From contig CAKTEH010000001.1 of assembly GCA_934546935.1 (NCBI GenBank), forward strand, positions 342,943 through 406,942: 64,000 nt of DNA, written 5' to 3'. This document shows, piece by piece, positions 7,420 through 16,725 of this stretch. This DNA is from an uncultured Eubacteriales bacterium (GTDB lineage Bacteria > Bacillota > Clostridia > Oscillospirales > QAMX01). Numbering within the stretch: position 1 is the first letter of the stretch; every line of letters begins with the position of its first letter. The notes under the pieces were generated by a model. That model saw nothing but the letters and a program-made list of their open reading frames with translations, was not told the origin of the DNA and ran no database searches. The translations under genes and the position numbers were made by a program.

Positions 7420-10062
7420 TCACCGGCTGCCTGCCACGCGGCGCTGAATAAATTTGACCAGCTCCATAATTGGAATGATGCATACGGCAAGCGCAACGGC
7501 AACGGCATATTCAGCAAAAGAAATATGTTCGAAGCCAAAAGCCGCGGAAAGGAAAGGAACATAGATTACAGCAGTAGTCAGGATCAGGGAAAGCGCCATA
7601 GCGCCCCAAAGCCATTTATTCTGCCAGCGGATGGAAAAAACGGAGGCGCGGCGGGCGCGCATATTGAAGGAATGGAAAATTTCCACAAGAGAAAGCGTTA
7701 AAAACGCCATTGTCATACCGTCGGCGCTGTTGGTAATTTCCCAGACGCCGGATTCCATATAATGGCCGATAAAATAGGAACTCAGTGTAAGGATGGTAAC
7801 CAGAAGGCCCTGGAAAGCAATGTCAAAGCCCATCCCACCGGCAAAAATACCATCTGCCGAGCTGCGCGGGGGCCGCTTCATCGTATCTGCCTCACCTTTC
7901 TCCATGCCAAGCGCCAGAGCCGGGAAGCAGTCGGTAATTAGATTAATCCATAAAAGATGCACAGGCTTTAATACTGTAAATCCCAGGACCGTAGCAATAA
8001 AGATAGACAGCACCTCAGCCAGGTTCGAGGAAAGCAGAAATTGGATCGCCTTACGGATATTGTCATAAATACGCCGGCCTTCCTCGACAGCGGAAACGAT
8101 AGTGGCAAAGTTGTCATCCGCCAATACCATGTCGGCTACATTTTTGGTTACGTCTGTACCGGTAATCCCCATACCGACGCCGATATCTGCGCTTTTGATA
8201 GAAGGCGCGTCGTTGACGCCGTCTCCGGTCATGGCAGTGATACGTCCCAAGGCGCGCCAGCCATTGACAATGCGGACTTTGTGTTCCGGCTGCACGCGCG
8301 CATATACGGAATATTTTTCAATGTTTTTGCGGAATTCCTCGTCAGAAAGCTCATCCAGCTGCGCGCCGGTAATTGCCTCCTGATTTGGAGCAAGGATTCC
8401 CAGCTGGCGGGCAATGGCGACAGCAGTGTCGCGGTGGTCCCCCGTAATCATAATCGGCCGGATCCCCGCTTCCTGGCATTCAGCAATTGCATCGCGCACT
8501 TCCGGACGGATGGGATCGATCATGCCTTCCAGGCCAAGGAAGATCAGATCGTTTTCCATGATGTCGGGCTCATAGGATTCCGGTTTGGCATCATAATACC
8601 GGTATGCGGCCGCAAGCACACGCAGGGCTTGGTCGGCGAGGGCCTTGTTTGCGTTGCGCAGTTCCTCACGGATCGCGTCGGTCAGGATAACAGCTTCGCC
8701 GCCACGCAGGATGTGGGTGCAGCGGCTGATTACGACGTCAGGGGCGCCGGTGGTATGCTGGATATAAGCGTTTCCATCACGATGCACGGTTGTCATCAGT
8801 TTTCTTCCGGAATCAAAGGGAATTTCGCCGATACGGGGATATTTCTGCTCCAGTTCATATTTTGCAAGCCCGAGCTTGTATGCATAATCGACGACTGCGG
8901 TTTGCGTAGGATCGCCTTCGCTTGCTTCTTCCCCAGGACGCAATACGGCGTCGGTGCATAGACAGAAGGATACGGCGGCGGCTTCACGGCTGTCTGCATA
9001 GTCGTCAACCACCGTCATTTTGTTCTGCGTGAGGGTACCGGTTTTATCCGAACAGATAATCTGTGTACAGCCAAGCGTTTCCACGGCAGTCAGCCGGCGG
9101 ATTACTGCATTGCGGCGGGACATGTTGGTTACACCGATGGACAGCACAATTGTGACAACCGCGGCAAGCCCTTCCGGGATCGCGGCGACTGCCAGGCTCA
9201 CGGCAACCATGAAGGTATCCAGCAGTGCTTCCCCTGAGAAATCCGGATACATGCGCACAAGGTCAATCGCAAAGATTACAACGCAGATCGACAGGACAAG
9301 GATACTGAGTATCTTGCTCAGCTGATTAAGCTTTTTCTGCAAGGGGGTTTCTTCATCCTGAGCGGCCGTTAAGGCGTCTGCAATTTTGCCCATTTCCGTT
9401 TCCATCCCGGTTGCGGTAACTATGGCACGCCCGCGCCCGTAAACAACGGTGGAGCCCATGTAGACCATATTTTTACGATCTCCCAGCGGGATATCCTTTG
9501 CATCGCTAAGGCTCAATGATTCGGCGGTTTTGTTGACTGGGACGCTTTCGCCGGTCAGCGCGGCCTCCTCGGCCTTCATGCTTGCGCATTCGATAATGCG
9601 CGCGTCGGCGGGTATGGCGTCACCGGCTTCGAGTACGATAATATCGCCGGGTACCAGTTCTTCGCTGCGTATGACAACCTGCCGTCCATCCCGGATCACC
9701 TTGCTTGTTGCCGCCGCGATTTCCTGTAATGCTGCAATGGCTTTTTCTGCCTTGCTTTCCTGCACCACGCCGAGTACGGCGTTAATAAGTACGACCACCA
9801 TAATTATGATGACGTCGGCAAAAGACTCGCCGGAGTAGATGGCTGTTATGCCGGAAATGACAGCGGCAATGATCAGGATGATAATCATCGGGTCGGCCAG
9901 TTCGGCAAGAAAACGCTGCAATAGCGTAGCTTTTTTGCCTTCCTTCAGCTTGTTTGGACCGTATTGTTCAAACCGTTTCCCCGCATCTTGCGTACTGAGG
10001 CCTTCGTGTTTTGAAGAAAGCCCTTCCAGCACTTCCGGGATGCCCTGTAAATATTCTTTCAT
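7420..10062 (-). CDS. P-type cation-transporting ATPase (calcium/manganese type)
   Basis: An 880-residue P2-type ATPase that exports a divalent cation across the membrane. The start at 10062 (MKEYLQG) is behind AGGAGT; an upstream in-frame start lacks such a site. The cation-ATPase N-domain is followed by the actuator motif LTGESVPV, TM4 IPEGLAAVV, the phosphorylation motif CSDKTGTLT (Asp near residue 339), the hinge TGDGVNDAPS near 614, and TM6 NLITDCFPALALGME. TM4 has PEGLAA where PEGLPA is usual. It lies 80 bases downstream of mntP and its Mn2+ riboswitch on the same strand, so Mn2+ export is as plausible as Ca2+. The small GCGCTT/AAGCGC hairpin between the genes lacks a T-run, so readthrough is possible. 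Confidence 0.85.
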   Translation of the reverse strand: MKEYLQGIPEVLEGLSSKHEGLSTQDAGKRFEQYGPNKLKEGKKATLLQRFLAELADPMIIILIIAAVISGITAIYSGESFADVIIIMVVVLINAVLGVVQESKAEKAIAALQEIAAATSKVIRDGRQVVIRSEELVPGDIIVLEAGDAIPADARIIECASMKAEEAALTGESVPVNKTAESLSLSDAKDIPLGDRKNMVYMGSTVVYGRGRAIVTATGMETEMGKIADALTAAQDEETPLQKKLNQLSKILSILVLSICVVIFAIDLVRMYPDFSGEALLDTFMVAVSLAVAAIPEGLAAVVTIVLSIGVTNMSRRNAVIRRLTAVETLGCTQIICSDKTGTLTQNKMTVVDDYADSREAAAVSFCLCTDAVLRPGEEASEGDPTQTAVVDYAYKLGLAKYELEQKYPRIGEIPFDSGRKLMTTVHRDGNAYIQHTTGAPDVVISRCTHILRGGEAVILTDAIREELRNANKALADQALRVLAAAYRYYDAKPESYEPDIMENDLIFLGLEGMIDPIRPEVRDAIAECQEAGIRPIMITGDHRDTAVAIARQLGILAPNQEAITGAQLDELSDEEFRKNIEKYSVYARVQPEHKVRIVNGWRALGRITAMTGDGVNDAPSIKSADIGVGMGITGTDVTKNVADMVLADDNFATIVSAVEEGRRIYDNIRKAIQFLLSSNLAEVLSIFIATVLGFTVLKPVHLLWINLITDCFPALALGMEKGEADTMKRPPRSSADGIFAGGMGFDIAFQGLLVTILTLSSYFIGHYMESGVWEITNSADGMTMAFLTLSLVEIFHSFNMRARRASVFSIRWQNKWLWGAMALSLILTTAVIYVPFLSAAFGFEHISFAEYAVAVALAVCIIPIMELVKFIQRRVAGSR

Positions 10063-10142
10063 AGTGTTCACTCCTAAATTCTGTCCAGATGGTTTTAGCA
10101 TGGCCGGAATATGGCGCTTTACAAGCGCTTGATCTTACGGAT

Positions 10143-10703
10143 TCATCCAATAACCCCCAAATGCTCAAGTAGAATTTTCAGCCCCATCACAATCAGCACA
10201 ATTCCTCCGGCAAGCTCTGCTTTCGCTTTGTATTTGGCGCCAAATACGTGGCCGATTTTAACGCCCAGCGCAGAGAGAATAAAGGTTGTCGCGCCGATCA
10301 GACATACCGCAGCCAGGATATCTACCCGTAAAAACGCAAAGGTAATTCCAACTGCAAGCGCGTCGATGCTGGTAGCGATTGCCAGCGGCAGCATGGCTTT
10401 AAATGCAAAAGATGCGTCAAGCTCCTCAGGATCACCGCGCGATTCGCGGATCATGTTGATCCCGATTACGGACAGCAATGCAAAAGCAACCCAGTGGTCC
10501 ACGCTTTGGATCAGGCTTTCAAACTGTACGCCAAGGAAATAACCGAGAAGCGGCATCAGCGCCTGGAAACCGCCGAAATAGGCGCCTGCAATTAAGGTAT
10601 GGCGAAGGGAAAGCTTTTTAACAGAAAGCCCCTTACAGACCGAAACGGCAAAGGCGTCCATCGACAACCCAAGTGCAATGATGAAAAGCTCTGTAAATCC
10701 CAT
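10143..10703 (-). CDS. mntP: Manganese efflux pump MntP
   Basis: A 186-residue inner-membrane Mn2+ exporter of the MntP (DUF204) family. The two family repeats are visible, each with its acidic TM motif: [14 protein letters not shown] near the N-terminus and [15 protein letters not shown] near residue 110. About six membrane segments are present. The start at 10703 follows AGGAGG at normal spacing; the longer upstream frame runs through the riboswitch and is not credible. Regulation is visible: a yybP-ykoY aptamer and terminator precede the gene. A P-type ATPase follows 80 bases downstream. Confidence 0.92.
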   Translation of the reverse strand: MGFTELFIIALGLSMDAFAVSVCKGLSVKKLSLRHTLIAGAYFGGFQALMPLLGYFLGVQFESLIQSVDHWVAFALLSVIGINMIRESRGDPEELDASFAFKAMLPLAIATSIDALAVGITFAFLRVDILAAVCLIGATTFILSALGVKIGHVFGAKYKAKAELAGGIVLIVMGLKILLEHLGVIG

Positions 10704-10746
10704 GGTTTCTTTCCTCCTGCTACGGGGAGTGTGGTTGCCGGCGTAC

Positions 10747-10872
10747 AAAAAAAGAGACTCTCTGCGCTTTTTCCGGCAGATAAGTCTCGTCATTTGATAT
10801 AAAGCCAGGGACGATATATGTCCCATGATGTTGGCTTCATCACGCGTGCGCCGCGCCGACTACTCCCTTATG
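10747..10872 (-). promoter_or_regulatory. yybP-ykoY manganese riboswitch with intrinsic terminator
   Basis: On the minus strand the leader begins AAGGGAGTAG, contains the CCAACATCATGGGA segment and closes with CCTGGCTTT. These are the conserved pieces of the yybP-ykoY Mn2+ aptamer. It is followed by the stem GAGACT/AGTCTC (10754-10788) with seven T, an intrinsic terminator. The family turns on export genes when Mn2+ binds; mntP immediately follows. Confidence 0.88.
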
Positions 10873-10879
10873 TATTTTC

Positions 10880-10908
10880 ACTTTATCATATTTTATGCGC
10901 TGTGTCAA
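10880..10908 (-). promoter_or_regulatory. Promoter driving the riboswitch and mntP
   Basis: On the minus strand, TTGACA (10903-10908) is followed after 17 bases by TAAAGT (10880-10885), just upstream of the aptamer. Confidence 0.55.
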
Positions 10909-10911
10909 TAA

Positions 10912-11071
10912 ACCAGAATTGAAGTTTGATGGTTTCCGGATGGCTGACGAAGCTTTATATAAATAATATGGAGCTGGCGCTGCAAATTTGGATACTTTCT
11001 TGCGAAGTTATGGGGAATATTACGGAAATCCTGTAAAAGGAAATACCATAGGATGGCTTGCAGTAAGTTAA
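10912..11071 (+). pseudogene. Possible coding remnant with an in-frame TAA
   Basis: One frame reads ..PELKFDGFRMADEALYK, a TAA, then YGAGAANLDTFLRSYGEYYG and GNTIGWLAVS before a stop at 11071. The residue mix looks protein-like, but there is no start or ribosome-binding site and I recognise no family. It may be the decayed C-terminus of a lost gene. The rest of the gap to 11195 shows nothing I can support. Confidence 0.25.
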
Positions 11072-11195
11072 GCTGAAAAACAGCCTTTAGATCAAAACAA
11101 AGACAAGCACCTATGGGACATAGAATTGCCAGTAGGCCAGGCGGCTTGCGCAGATGTTAATCACAGTGCATATTTGTCTTCACAGGCTTCAGTGT

Positions 11196-11238
11196 AAAAT
11201 CCAGCGGCGGCGGGTATATCCCGCCGCCGCTGGATTTT
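11196..11238. terminator. Strong terminator ending the pst-pho operon
   Basis: A perfect 19-base stem (AAAATCCAGCGGCGGCGGG and its complement) with a 5-base loop. Its first strand on the minus strand begins at the last base of the phoR stop codon. Confidence 0.95.
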
Positions 11239-12902
11239 TATTCTTTCGTTTTTGGGGGGAATATAAGGGTTACGCTCGTCCCTTGGCCCGGCGTGCTTTC
11301 CAGTACGGTTTCAGCATTGTGGTAAGCTGCGCCGTGCTTAACGATCGACAGGCCGAGCCCTGTACCGCCGATTTCCTTGGAATGGCTTTTATCCACGCGG
11401 TAAAAGCGTTCAAATACGCGCGTGTGTTCCGATTTTGGGATCCCGATTCCGGTGTCGCGCACGATGACACGAGTATCCTGCGCCGACTGGGAGACGATGA
11501 TATCGACGCGCCCGTGTTCCTTATTATATTTGACCGCATTATCCACAAGATTGAACAGCATTTCCTCAAGGATGTGCCGTACGCCGGGGATAATGGTCGG
11601 TGCGCCGGTGACGGTAATCTGGATTTGCCGCCGCGCCGCCGTGTCTTTCAGCCGCTGTGCAGTTTCCTGTGCCAGCGCATACAGGTCAACATCCTCGCTT
11701 TCGTAGCGCCCGTCCCGTTCATCCAGCTCAGACAGCCGGATAATGTCGCCGACAAGGGTAATCAGGCGTTGGGCTTCCTGGTAAATGCTTTGAGAAAAAT
11801 CCACAATGTCCGCTGGCTTCACAGTGCCGGACATCATGAGCTCTGCAAACCCGGATATGGAAGTCAAGGGCGTTTTCAATTCGTGGGAAACGTTGGCGGA
11901 GAACTCCCGGCGAAGCCGCTCGCGTTCTGCTTTTTCTGTGATATCCAGGATGACAACAATTGCACCTGCTGTTTCTTCACCGTCGAAAACGGGGTTGGCG
12001 ATCAGCTGCAGACAGCGGCCCGACTGCTGTATTGTGCCCTGCGCATGCCGTCCTTCAAGTGCGCGGGAGACTGTATCGCGGAAATCCGCGCTACGGTTGA
12101 GCGTCAGTACGCTGGCGTGTCCTGCATGTTCCGCCCCTAAAAGAGACAGCGCCGCGGCATTACAGGACAGCAGGTTTGTATCGTGGTCAATTACAAGGAA
12201 GCCTTCACGCATATTGTCGGTCAAAAGCCGGAATTCTTCCTGACGTTTGCGGGCTTCGGCAAGCTGCGCGGCAATGGTGCGGTTTTGATGGGAAATTTTG
12301 CTCAAAAGCGGGGAAAGCTCGTCATAGGTAACATTTTCTTCAGGATGTTCCAAATCAATGGCGTTTATCGGGGTGATGATCGCGCGGCTGACGCGTGAGG
12401 CCAGTACGGCGGAAAGAATCAGCGCAAGAATTGCGATCAGTAGGATGGGCTGAAGAATACCGAACAAAAGGGTCAGGATCGTATGCTGGGTGGTAGAAAC
12501 ACGCAATACGCTGCCGTCAGAAAGAAGCCGTGCGTAATAGGTAGTTGCCTGCGTAAGGGTTTTCGAGTAACGGCTGCTATAGCCTGAGCCGGAGGCAAGC
12601 GCTTCCTGGATCTCCTCTCTGGCAAGATGGTTTTCCATGGATTCGGTGTCTGCATCGCTGTCGTAAAGGACATCTCCATTCGCGGCGATCAGCGTGATCC
12701 GCTTTTCCATATTGGGGAGCCCATCAAAATAACGGATCCCTTCATTTTGCAGCGCGTGCGCCAGATACTGGGCTTCGCTTTCCAATTCCCGTATGATCTG
12801 CCGCCCGAAATACTGGTGTAGTACGCCCATAATCAGGGAAAGGCTGACAAGGAATACAAAAAAGGCGACGATGCAGGTACTGCGGAAAATTTTTTTATTC
12901 AT
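11238..12902 (-). CDS. phoR: Phosphate sensor histidine kinase PhoR
   Basis: A 554-residue membrane histidine kinase, partner of the overlapping phoB. The start at 12902 (MNKKIFRS) follows GGAGGCAGG and overlaps the phoB stop by 8 bases; the longer frame would run back into phoB. Residues 8-30 and about 145-170 are membrane segments enclosing an extracytoplasmic sensor region. A HAMP-like linker and a PAS domain (about 225-325) follow. HisKA has SHELKTPLTS (phospho-His near residue 340), and HATPase_c has the N-box DNAVKYNKEHG and G-boxes DTGIGIP and GTGLGLSIVK. The position at the end of the pst operon supports PhoR over other kinases. Confidence 0.9.
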   Translation of the reverse strand: MNKKIFRSTCIVAFFVFLVSLSLIMGVLHQYFGRQIIRELESEAQYLAHALQNEGIRYFDGLPNMEKRITLIAANGDVLYDSDADTESMENHLAREEIQEALASGSGYSSRYSKTLTQATTYYARLLSDGSVLRVSTTQHTILTLLFGILQPILLIAILALILSAVLASRVSRAIITPINAIDLEHPEENVTYDELSPLLSKISHQNRTIAAQLAEARKRQEEFRLLTDNMREGFLVIDHDTNLLSCNAAALSLLGAEHAGHASVLTLNRSADFRDTVSRALEGRHAQGTIQQSGRCLQLIANPVFDGEETAGAIVVILDITEKAERERLRREFSANVSHELKTPLTSISGFAELMMSGTVKPADIVDFSQSIYQEAQRLITLVGDIIRLSELDERDGRYESEDVDLYALAQETAQRLKDTAARRQIQITVTGAPTIIPGVRHILEEMLFNLVDNAVKYNKEHGRVDIIVSQSAQDTRVIVRDTGIGIPKSEHTRVFERFYRVDKSHSKEIGGTGLGLSIVKHGAAYHNAETVLESTPGQGTSVTLIFPPKTKE

Positions 12903-13575
12903 GGAGCCTGCCTCCGATTTTATAACCGATGCCTTTGACTGTCTCGATGTATGCACCGGCTTTCCCAAGCTTCTGGCGTAACTTGCGGATGTGGACGTCG
13001 ACGGTCCGGTTTTCTCCATCAAAGGCATAGCCCCATATGGAATTAAGCAGGGCGTCACGGGTTAAAACCATGCCGTCTGCCTCAAGAAGCGCACAGAGAA
13101 GCTCAAATTCCTTTAGTGTCAGTGCAACATCGGCATCTTCGACGCGGACGATATGCTTTTGGGGGCACACATAGAGTGTACCGAGGCGATAATCCGGCGC
13201 CTGTGGGGCTTCCTGCACGCGGCGCAGTACCGCTTTTACGCGGGAAATCAGTTCCATCATCCCGAAAGGTTTGGAAATGTAGTCGTCTGCACCAAGGTCA
13301 AGCCCGGTCACCTTGTCAAATTCACTGTCGCGGGCAGTCAGAATAATAACTGGCAGCCGTGCCGTCTCATGGCGGGAACGCAGCTTTTTCAGGATGCTGA
13401 GTCCGTCTTCTCCGGGCAGCATAAGATCCAGTATTATCAGCTGGGGAAGCTGCTTTTCCAGCGCCGGCCAAAATTCGGAGGGGGCGGAGAAGCCGCAGAT
13501 TTCAAAGCCCTGTCTATTGAGGGCATAACAGATCAGCTTACGGATGTTGCTGTCGTCTTCTACCAGATAGATCAT
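12895..13575 (-). CDS. phoB: Phosphate response regulator PhoB/PhoP
   Basis: A 226-residue OmpR-family response regulator. The receiver domain has the acidic pair EDD at residues 6-8, the phospho-acceptor Asp in LILDLMLPGEDG near residue 51 and Lys in YISKPFGMMEL near 104. The C-terminal winged helix ends VKGIGYKI. GGGAG precedes the ATG. It overlaps phoR and lies about 105 bases behind the HD-domain gene. It is expected to bind Pho-box repeats such as those upstream of pstS. Confidence 0.9.
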   Translation of the reverse strand: MIYLVEDDSNIRKLICYALNRQGFEICGFSAPSEFWPALEKQLPQLIILDLMLPGEDGLSILKKLRSRHETARLPVIILTARDSEFDKVTGLDLGADDYISKPFGMMELISRVKAVLRRVQEAPQAPDYRLGTLYVCPQKHIVRVEDADVALTLKEFELLCALLEADGMVLTRDALLNSIWGYAFDGENRTVDVHIRKLRQKLGKAGAYIETVKGIGYKIGGRLHE

Positions 13576-13680
13576 AAGTTTTCTCCCGGCAATTTGTGCC
13601 GTTTGCGCCCACTGGAAGGATGGGAAACGGGCCGCGGCACGATATGAAAAAATGGATGACTGGCAAAATACGGCGCCGGA

Positions 13681-14340
13681 TCAGATTAGTTGCTGCTCAT
13701 TGATGATCAGCTTGAAATCCAGTTCGAGCTTTTCCGCCGCTTTCCGGCAAAGGATCATGCGGTTTAGGAAGATTTCAAAATAATCCATGACAGAACCGTA
13801 TTTTGTATCGATTGAGAGCTTGAGCTTGATATTGGTATGTTCTTCGTTGATTTTGAGGAGGGACTTTTTTACCGAATAGTTTACCCGGTCGTGAATGTCA
13901 AAGTTCGTGATATCCGTATTGCGTACACGGCTTCGGCGCACATCGGATTTGTCGGCAAGGATCAGCGCTGCGGCAAGCGGATTTACCGGGACGCCGGTAC
14001 CTTCGTCATGGTTTCCAATGGCGGTTACAACTGTGGCAATCTCGTCTGCAGTAAAGTTGAGATGGTCCAGGATGCGGAAAGCCATAACGGCGCCGCTTTG
14101 TGAATGGTCGATCCGGTTAACCAGATTGCCGATATCGTGGAGATAACCGGCGATTTTAGACAGCTCCACCAGCTGCGGCGGATATCCCATGGTTTCCAGG
14201 ATGTATGCCGAGATCTCTGCCACGCGGGTGACGTGGGGGAAACTGTGTTCTGTGTAACCCAAGGCGACGAGGGATTCATCCGCACGGGTTATATAGGTGC
14301 GGATTTCTTCATTTTCCCTGAGCTTTTCAAGTGGGATCAT
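13681..14340 (-). CDS. HD-domain phosphohydrolase in the pst-pho operon
   Basis: A 219-residue soluble protein of the HD metal-dependent phosphohydrolase superfamily. The metal ligands are visible: His36 (HSFPHVTRV), the His-Asp pair in AGYLHDIGN (68-69), NHDEG near residue 110 and Asp in ILADKSDV near 128. The C-terminal ~70 residues (NIKLKLSIDTKYG..) form a separate unrecognised region. It sits between phoU and phoB, 18 bases after phoU, so it is cotranscribed with phosphate genes. The substrate is not evident; a nucleotide or cyclic-nucleotide phosphate is typical of the superfamily. A role in phosphate signalling is inference from position. Confidence 0.75.
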   Translation of the reverse strand: MIPLEKLRENEEIRTYITRADESLVALGYTEHSFPHVTRVAEISAYILETMGYPPQLVELSKIAGYLHDIGNLVNRIDHSQSGAVMAFRILDHLNFTADEIATVVTAIGNHDEGTGVPVNPLAAALILADKSDVRRSRVRNTDITNFDIHDRVNYSVKKSLLKINEEHTNIKLKLSIDTKYGSVMDYFEIFLNRMILCRKAAEKLELDFKLIINEQQLI

Positions 14341-14358
14341 CGTTTTGCGCTCCTTTTG

Positions 14359-15006
14359 TCATTTTTCTTCCAGATGATGACCCGTTATGGAATAGTCCAC
14401 CCATTCCGCAATATTGGTTGCGTGGTCGCCGATGCGCTCAAAATATTTTGCAATCATCAAAAAGTCCAGACAGGCGCCGCCGCGCATGGGTTCCCGGCAG
14501 ATGACCTCGGTTAGTTCCTGTTTTACAGTCAAAAACAGGCCGTCGACTACGTCGTCATAGGCAACGACCGCGTGCGCCATTTCCAGGTCGCGCTGGACAA
14601 AGCTTTCAACACTGTCGGTCACCATCTTGATGGTCGCACGCGCCATGTCGCCGATATGCATAACGCTTTCCAGATCAAAATTTTCGACGAAGCTCAGTAT
14701 TTCCGCAATATCTGCGGCCTGGTCGCCGATACGTTCCATGTCCGAAATCATTTTTAGCGCAGAGGAAATCGTGCGCAGGTCGCGTGCAACAGGCTGCTGC
14801 TGCAAAAGAAGCTTCATGCAAAGCGTCTCGATATCCCGTTCCTTCTGATCTATGCGTGCATCTGCTTCCAATACCCGGGTTAAAAGCGCGGCGTTGCCAT
14901 CGAGCAATGCTTTTGCCGCGCTGCCAATGGCTTCTTCACACAGCGCTCCCATCGTGATCAGCTCGACATTCAGTTGGGAAAGCTGCTTTTCAAAATTTAC
15001 ACGCAT
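14359..15006 (-). CDS. phoU: Phosphate signalling protein PhoU
   Basis: A 215-residue helical protein made of two PhoU repeats, each with the metal-binding pattern around DxxERIGDxAxNI: ISDMERIGDQAADIAE and AKYFERIGDHATNIAEW. PhoU links the Pst transporter to PhoR and represses the Pho response when phosphate is plentiful. I chose the ATG at 15006, ten bases after GGAGG and one base past the pstB stop, rather than a TTG three codons earlier that sits almost on the ribosome-binding site. Confidence 0.95.
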   Translation of the reverse strand: MRVNFEKQLSQLNVELITMGALCEEAIGSAAKALLDGNAALLTRVLEADARIDQKERDIETLCMKLLLQQQPVARDLRTISSALKMISDMERIGDQAADIAEILSFVENFDLESVMHIGDMARATIKMVTDSVESFVQRDLEMAHAVVAYDDVVDGLFLTVKQELTEVICREPMRGGACLDFLMIAKYFERIGDHATNIAEWVDYSITGHHLEEK

Positions 15007-15007
15007 A

Positions 15008-15811
15008 TCAGCCAAACCTCCCTGTGATATAGTCTTCAGTGCGTTTGTCTTTTGGAATGGAAAACATCTGCTCTGTCTGGCCGTACTCGATCACTTCCCC
15101 AAGCAGGAAGAAGGCGGTCCTGTCTGCAATGCGCGCTGCCTGCTGCATGTTATGGGTCACCATAATAATAGTATAACTCTTTTTCAGCTCCAACGCCAGA
15201 TCTTCAATGCGGGAAGTTGAAATCGGGTCAAGCGCAGAGGTGGGTTCATCCATCAGGAGCACCTCCGGTTCGACTGCAAGAGCACGCGCGATACACAGCC
15301 TTTGCTGCTGGCCGCCGGAAACCCCAAGCGCGCTTTTTTTCAGCCTGTCTTTGACTTCGTCCCAAATTGCAGCCTGCCGCAGGGAGCGCTCGACAATGTC
15401 ATCAAGCTTCACTTTGGCGCGGATACCGTGGGTGCGTGGACCGAAAGCGATGTTGTCATAGATGCTCATGGGGAAGGGATTGGGTTTTTGGAACACCATT
15501 CCAACCCTCCGGCGGAGGATATTCAAATCAATTCCTCCATAGACATTTTCGCCGTCGAGACGGACGCTTCCTGTGATTTTACATCCTTCGACAAGATCAT
15601 TCATCCGGTTAAGTGATTTCAACAGGGTGCTTTTCCCACAGCCGGACGGGCCGATGAATGCCGTAATTTCATTGGCTGCGATTTGCAGATTGACGGATTT
15701 GAGCGCATGAAAGTTCCCATAGTAAAGATTTAAATCTTCGATTTCAAATTTTGCGCCGTTATATGGCGGCTTTTTCAAAAGCACGGTATTTTTGTTTTCC
15801 TGTTTTTTCAT
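15008..15811 (-). CDS. pstB: Phosphate ABC transporter ATP-binding protein PstB
   Basis: A 267-residue ATPase of the high-affinity phosphate importer. Walker A is GPSGCGKST, the signature is VSGGQQQR, Walker B is [13 protein letters not shown], and the H-loop is VTHNMQQ. The typical PstB stretch [18 protein letters not shown] is present. The start at 15811 (MKKQENK) overlaps the pstA stop as ATGA and is preceded by GGGG; the much longer frame upstream is pstA in another reading frame. Confidence 0.97.
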   Translation of the reverse strand: MKKQENKNTVLLKKPPYNGAKFEIEDLNLYYGNFHALKSVNLQIAANEITAFIGPSGCGKSTLLKSLNRMNDLVEGCKITGSVRLDGENVYGGIDLNILRRRVGMVFQKPNPFPMSIYDNIAFGPRTHGIRAKVKLDDIVERSLRQAAIWDEVKDRLKKSALGVSGGQQQRLCIARALAVEPEVLLMDEPTSALDPISTSRIEDLALELKKSYTIIMVTHNMQQAARIADRTAFFLLGEVIEYGQTEQMFSIPKDKRTEDYITGRFG

Positions 15812-16725
15812 GTTGTTTCCCCTTTTGTACCGACGCGCCGGGCAATTAAACTGGACAGGGCATTGATGCCGACGACCATGACCAGCAGCACGACTGCGGT
15901 GGCATAAGCCTGCTCCATATATAAACCCTCGTTGAGCAGCGCGTACATATGGATGGCGAGTGTCCTTCCGGAGCGCAGCAGGTTCTCGGGGATGCCGGCA
16001 ACTGTACCGGCCGTGTAGATCAGCGCGGCTGTTTCCCCGACGATGCGTCCGATAGCCAGGATAATACCTGCGGAAATACCGGGCATTGCGCTGGGCAGTA
16101 CGATCTTGAATACTGTGCGAAGACGCCCGGCGCCCAGCCCAAAGCTGCCTTCGCGATAGGCGTCCGGCACAGCTTTGAGCGCTTCTTCCGTCGTACGCAT
16201 AATCAGGGGGAGGATCATAATTGCCATTGTCAGCGCGCCGGCAAGAATGCAGTATCCCCACCCGAGTGTAACGCTGAACATTAAGTAGCCGAAAAGCCCG
16301 TATACGATGGACGGGATGCCGGAAAGCGTTTCCGCTGTCAAGCGTACTGCTTTGACGAGCTTGTTCCCACGCCGGGCATATTCAACCAGATAAATTGCGG
16401 AAAATACGCCGACGGGAACGGAGATCAGCAGGGAAAGCAGGGTCATGGTGACTGTATTGATAATTGCCGGCGTCATCGAAACATTTTCCGTCGTATAGTT
16501 CCAGGCGAAAAGATCAAAGGAAAGATTGGGGATCCCTTTGATCAGGATATAAGCAATGAGGGAAAGCAGGATAACGACGGTCAGCAGCGCCGCCAGCCCT
16601 ACGGCGAGAAGCAGCATCAGCGACAGCGGCTGTTTCTTATATGCCTGGATCCGCTGGGACAGGCTCTGCCGGTTGATCGCCTGGATTTCCGGTTCTGCGG
16701 CGCGGACGCTTTTTCCTTTTCTCAC
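15808..16725 (-). CDS. pstA: Phosphate ABC transporter permease PstA
   Basis: A 305-residue inner-membrane permease with six membrane segments and the binding-protein-dependent transport EAA-type loop ([20 protein letters not shown]). The start is GTG at 16725, 7 bases after GGAGG; no ATG is near. This makes the first 29 codons overlap the end of pstC in another frame. Its stop overlaps the pstB ATG. Confidence 0.93.
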   Translation of the reverse strand: MRKGKSVRAAEPEIQAINRQSLSQRIQAYKKQPLSLMLLLAVGLAALLTVVILLSLIAYILIKGIPNLSFDLFAWNYTTENVSMTPAIINTVTMTLLSLLISVPVGVFSAIYLVEYARRGNKLVKAVRLTAETLSGIPSIVYGLFGYLMFSVTLGWGYCILAGALTMAIMILPLIMRTTEEALKAVPDAYREGSFGLGAGRLRTVFKIVLPSAMPGISAGIILAIGRIVGETAALIYTAGTVAGIPENLLRSGRTLAIHMYALLNEGLYMEQAYATAVVLLVMVVGINALSSLIARRVGTKGETT

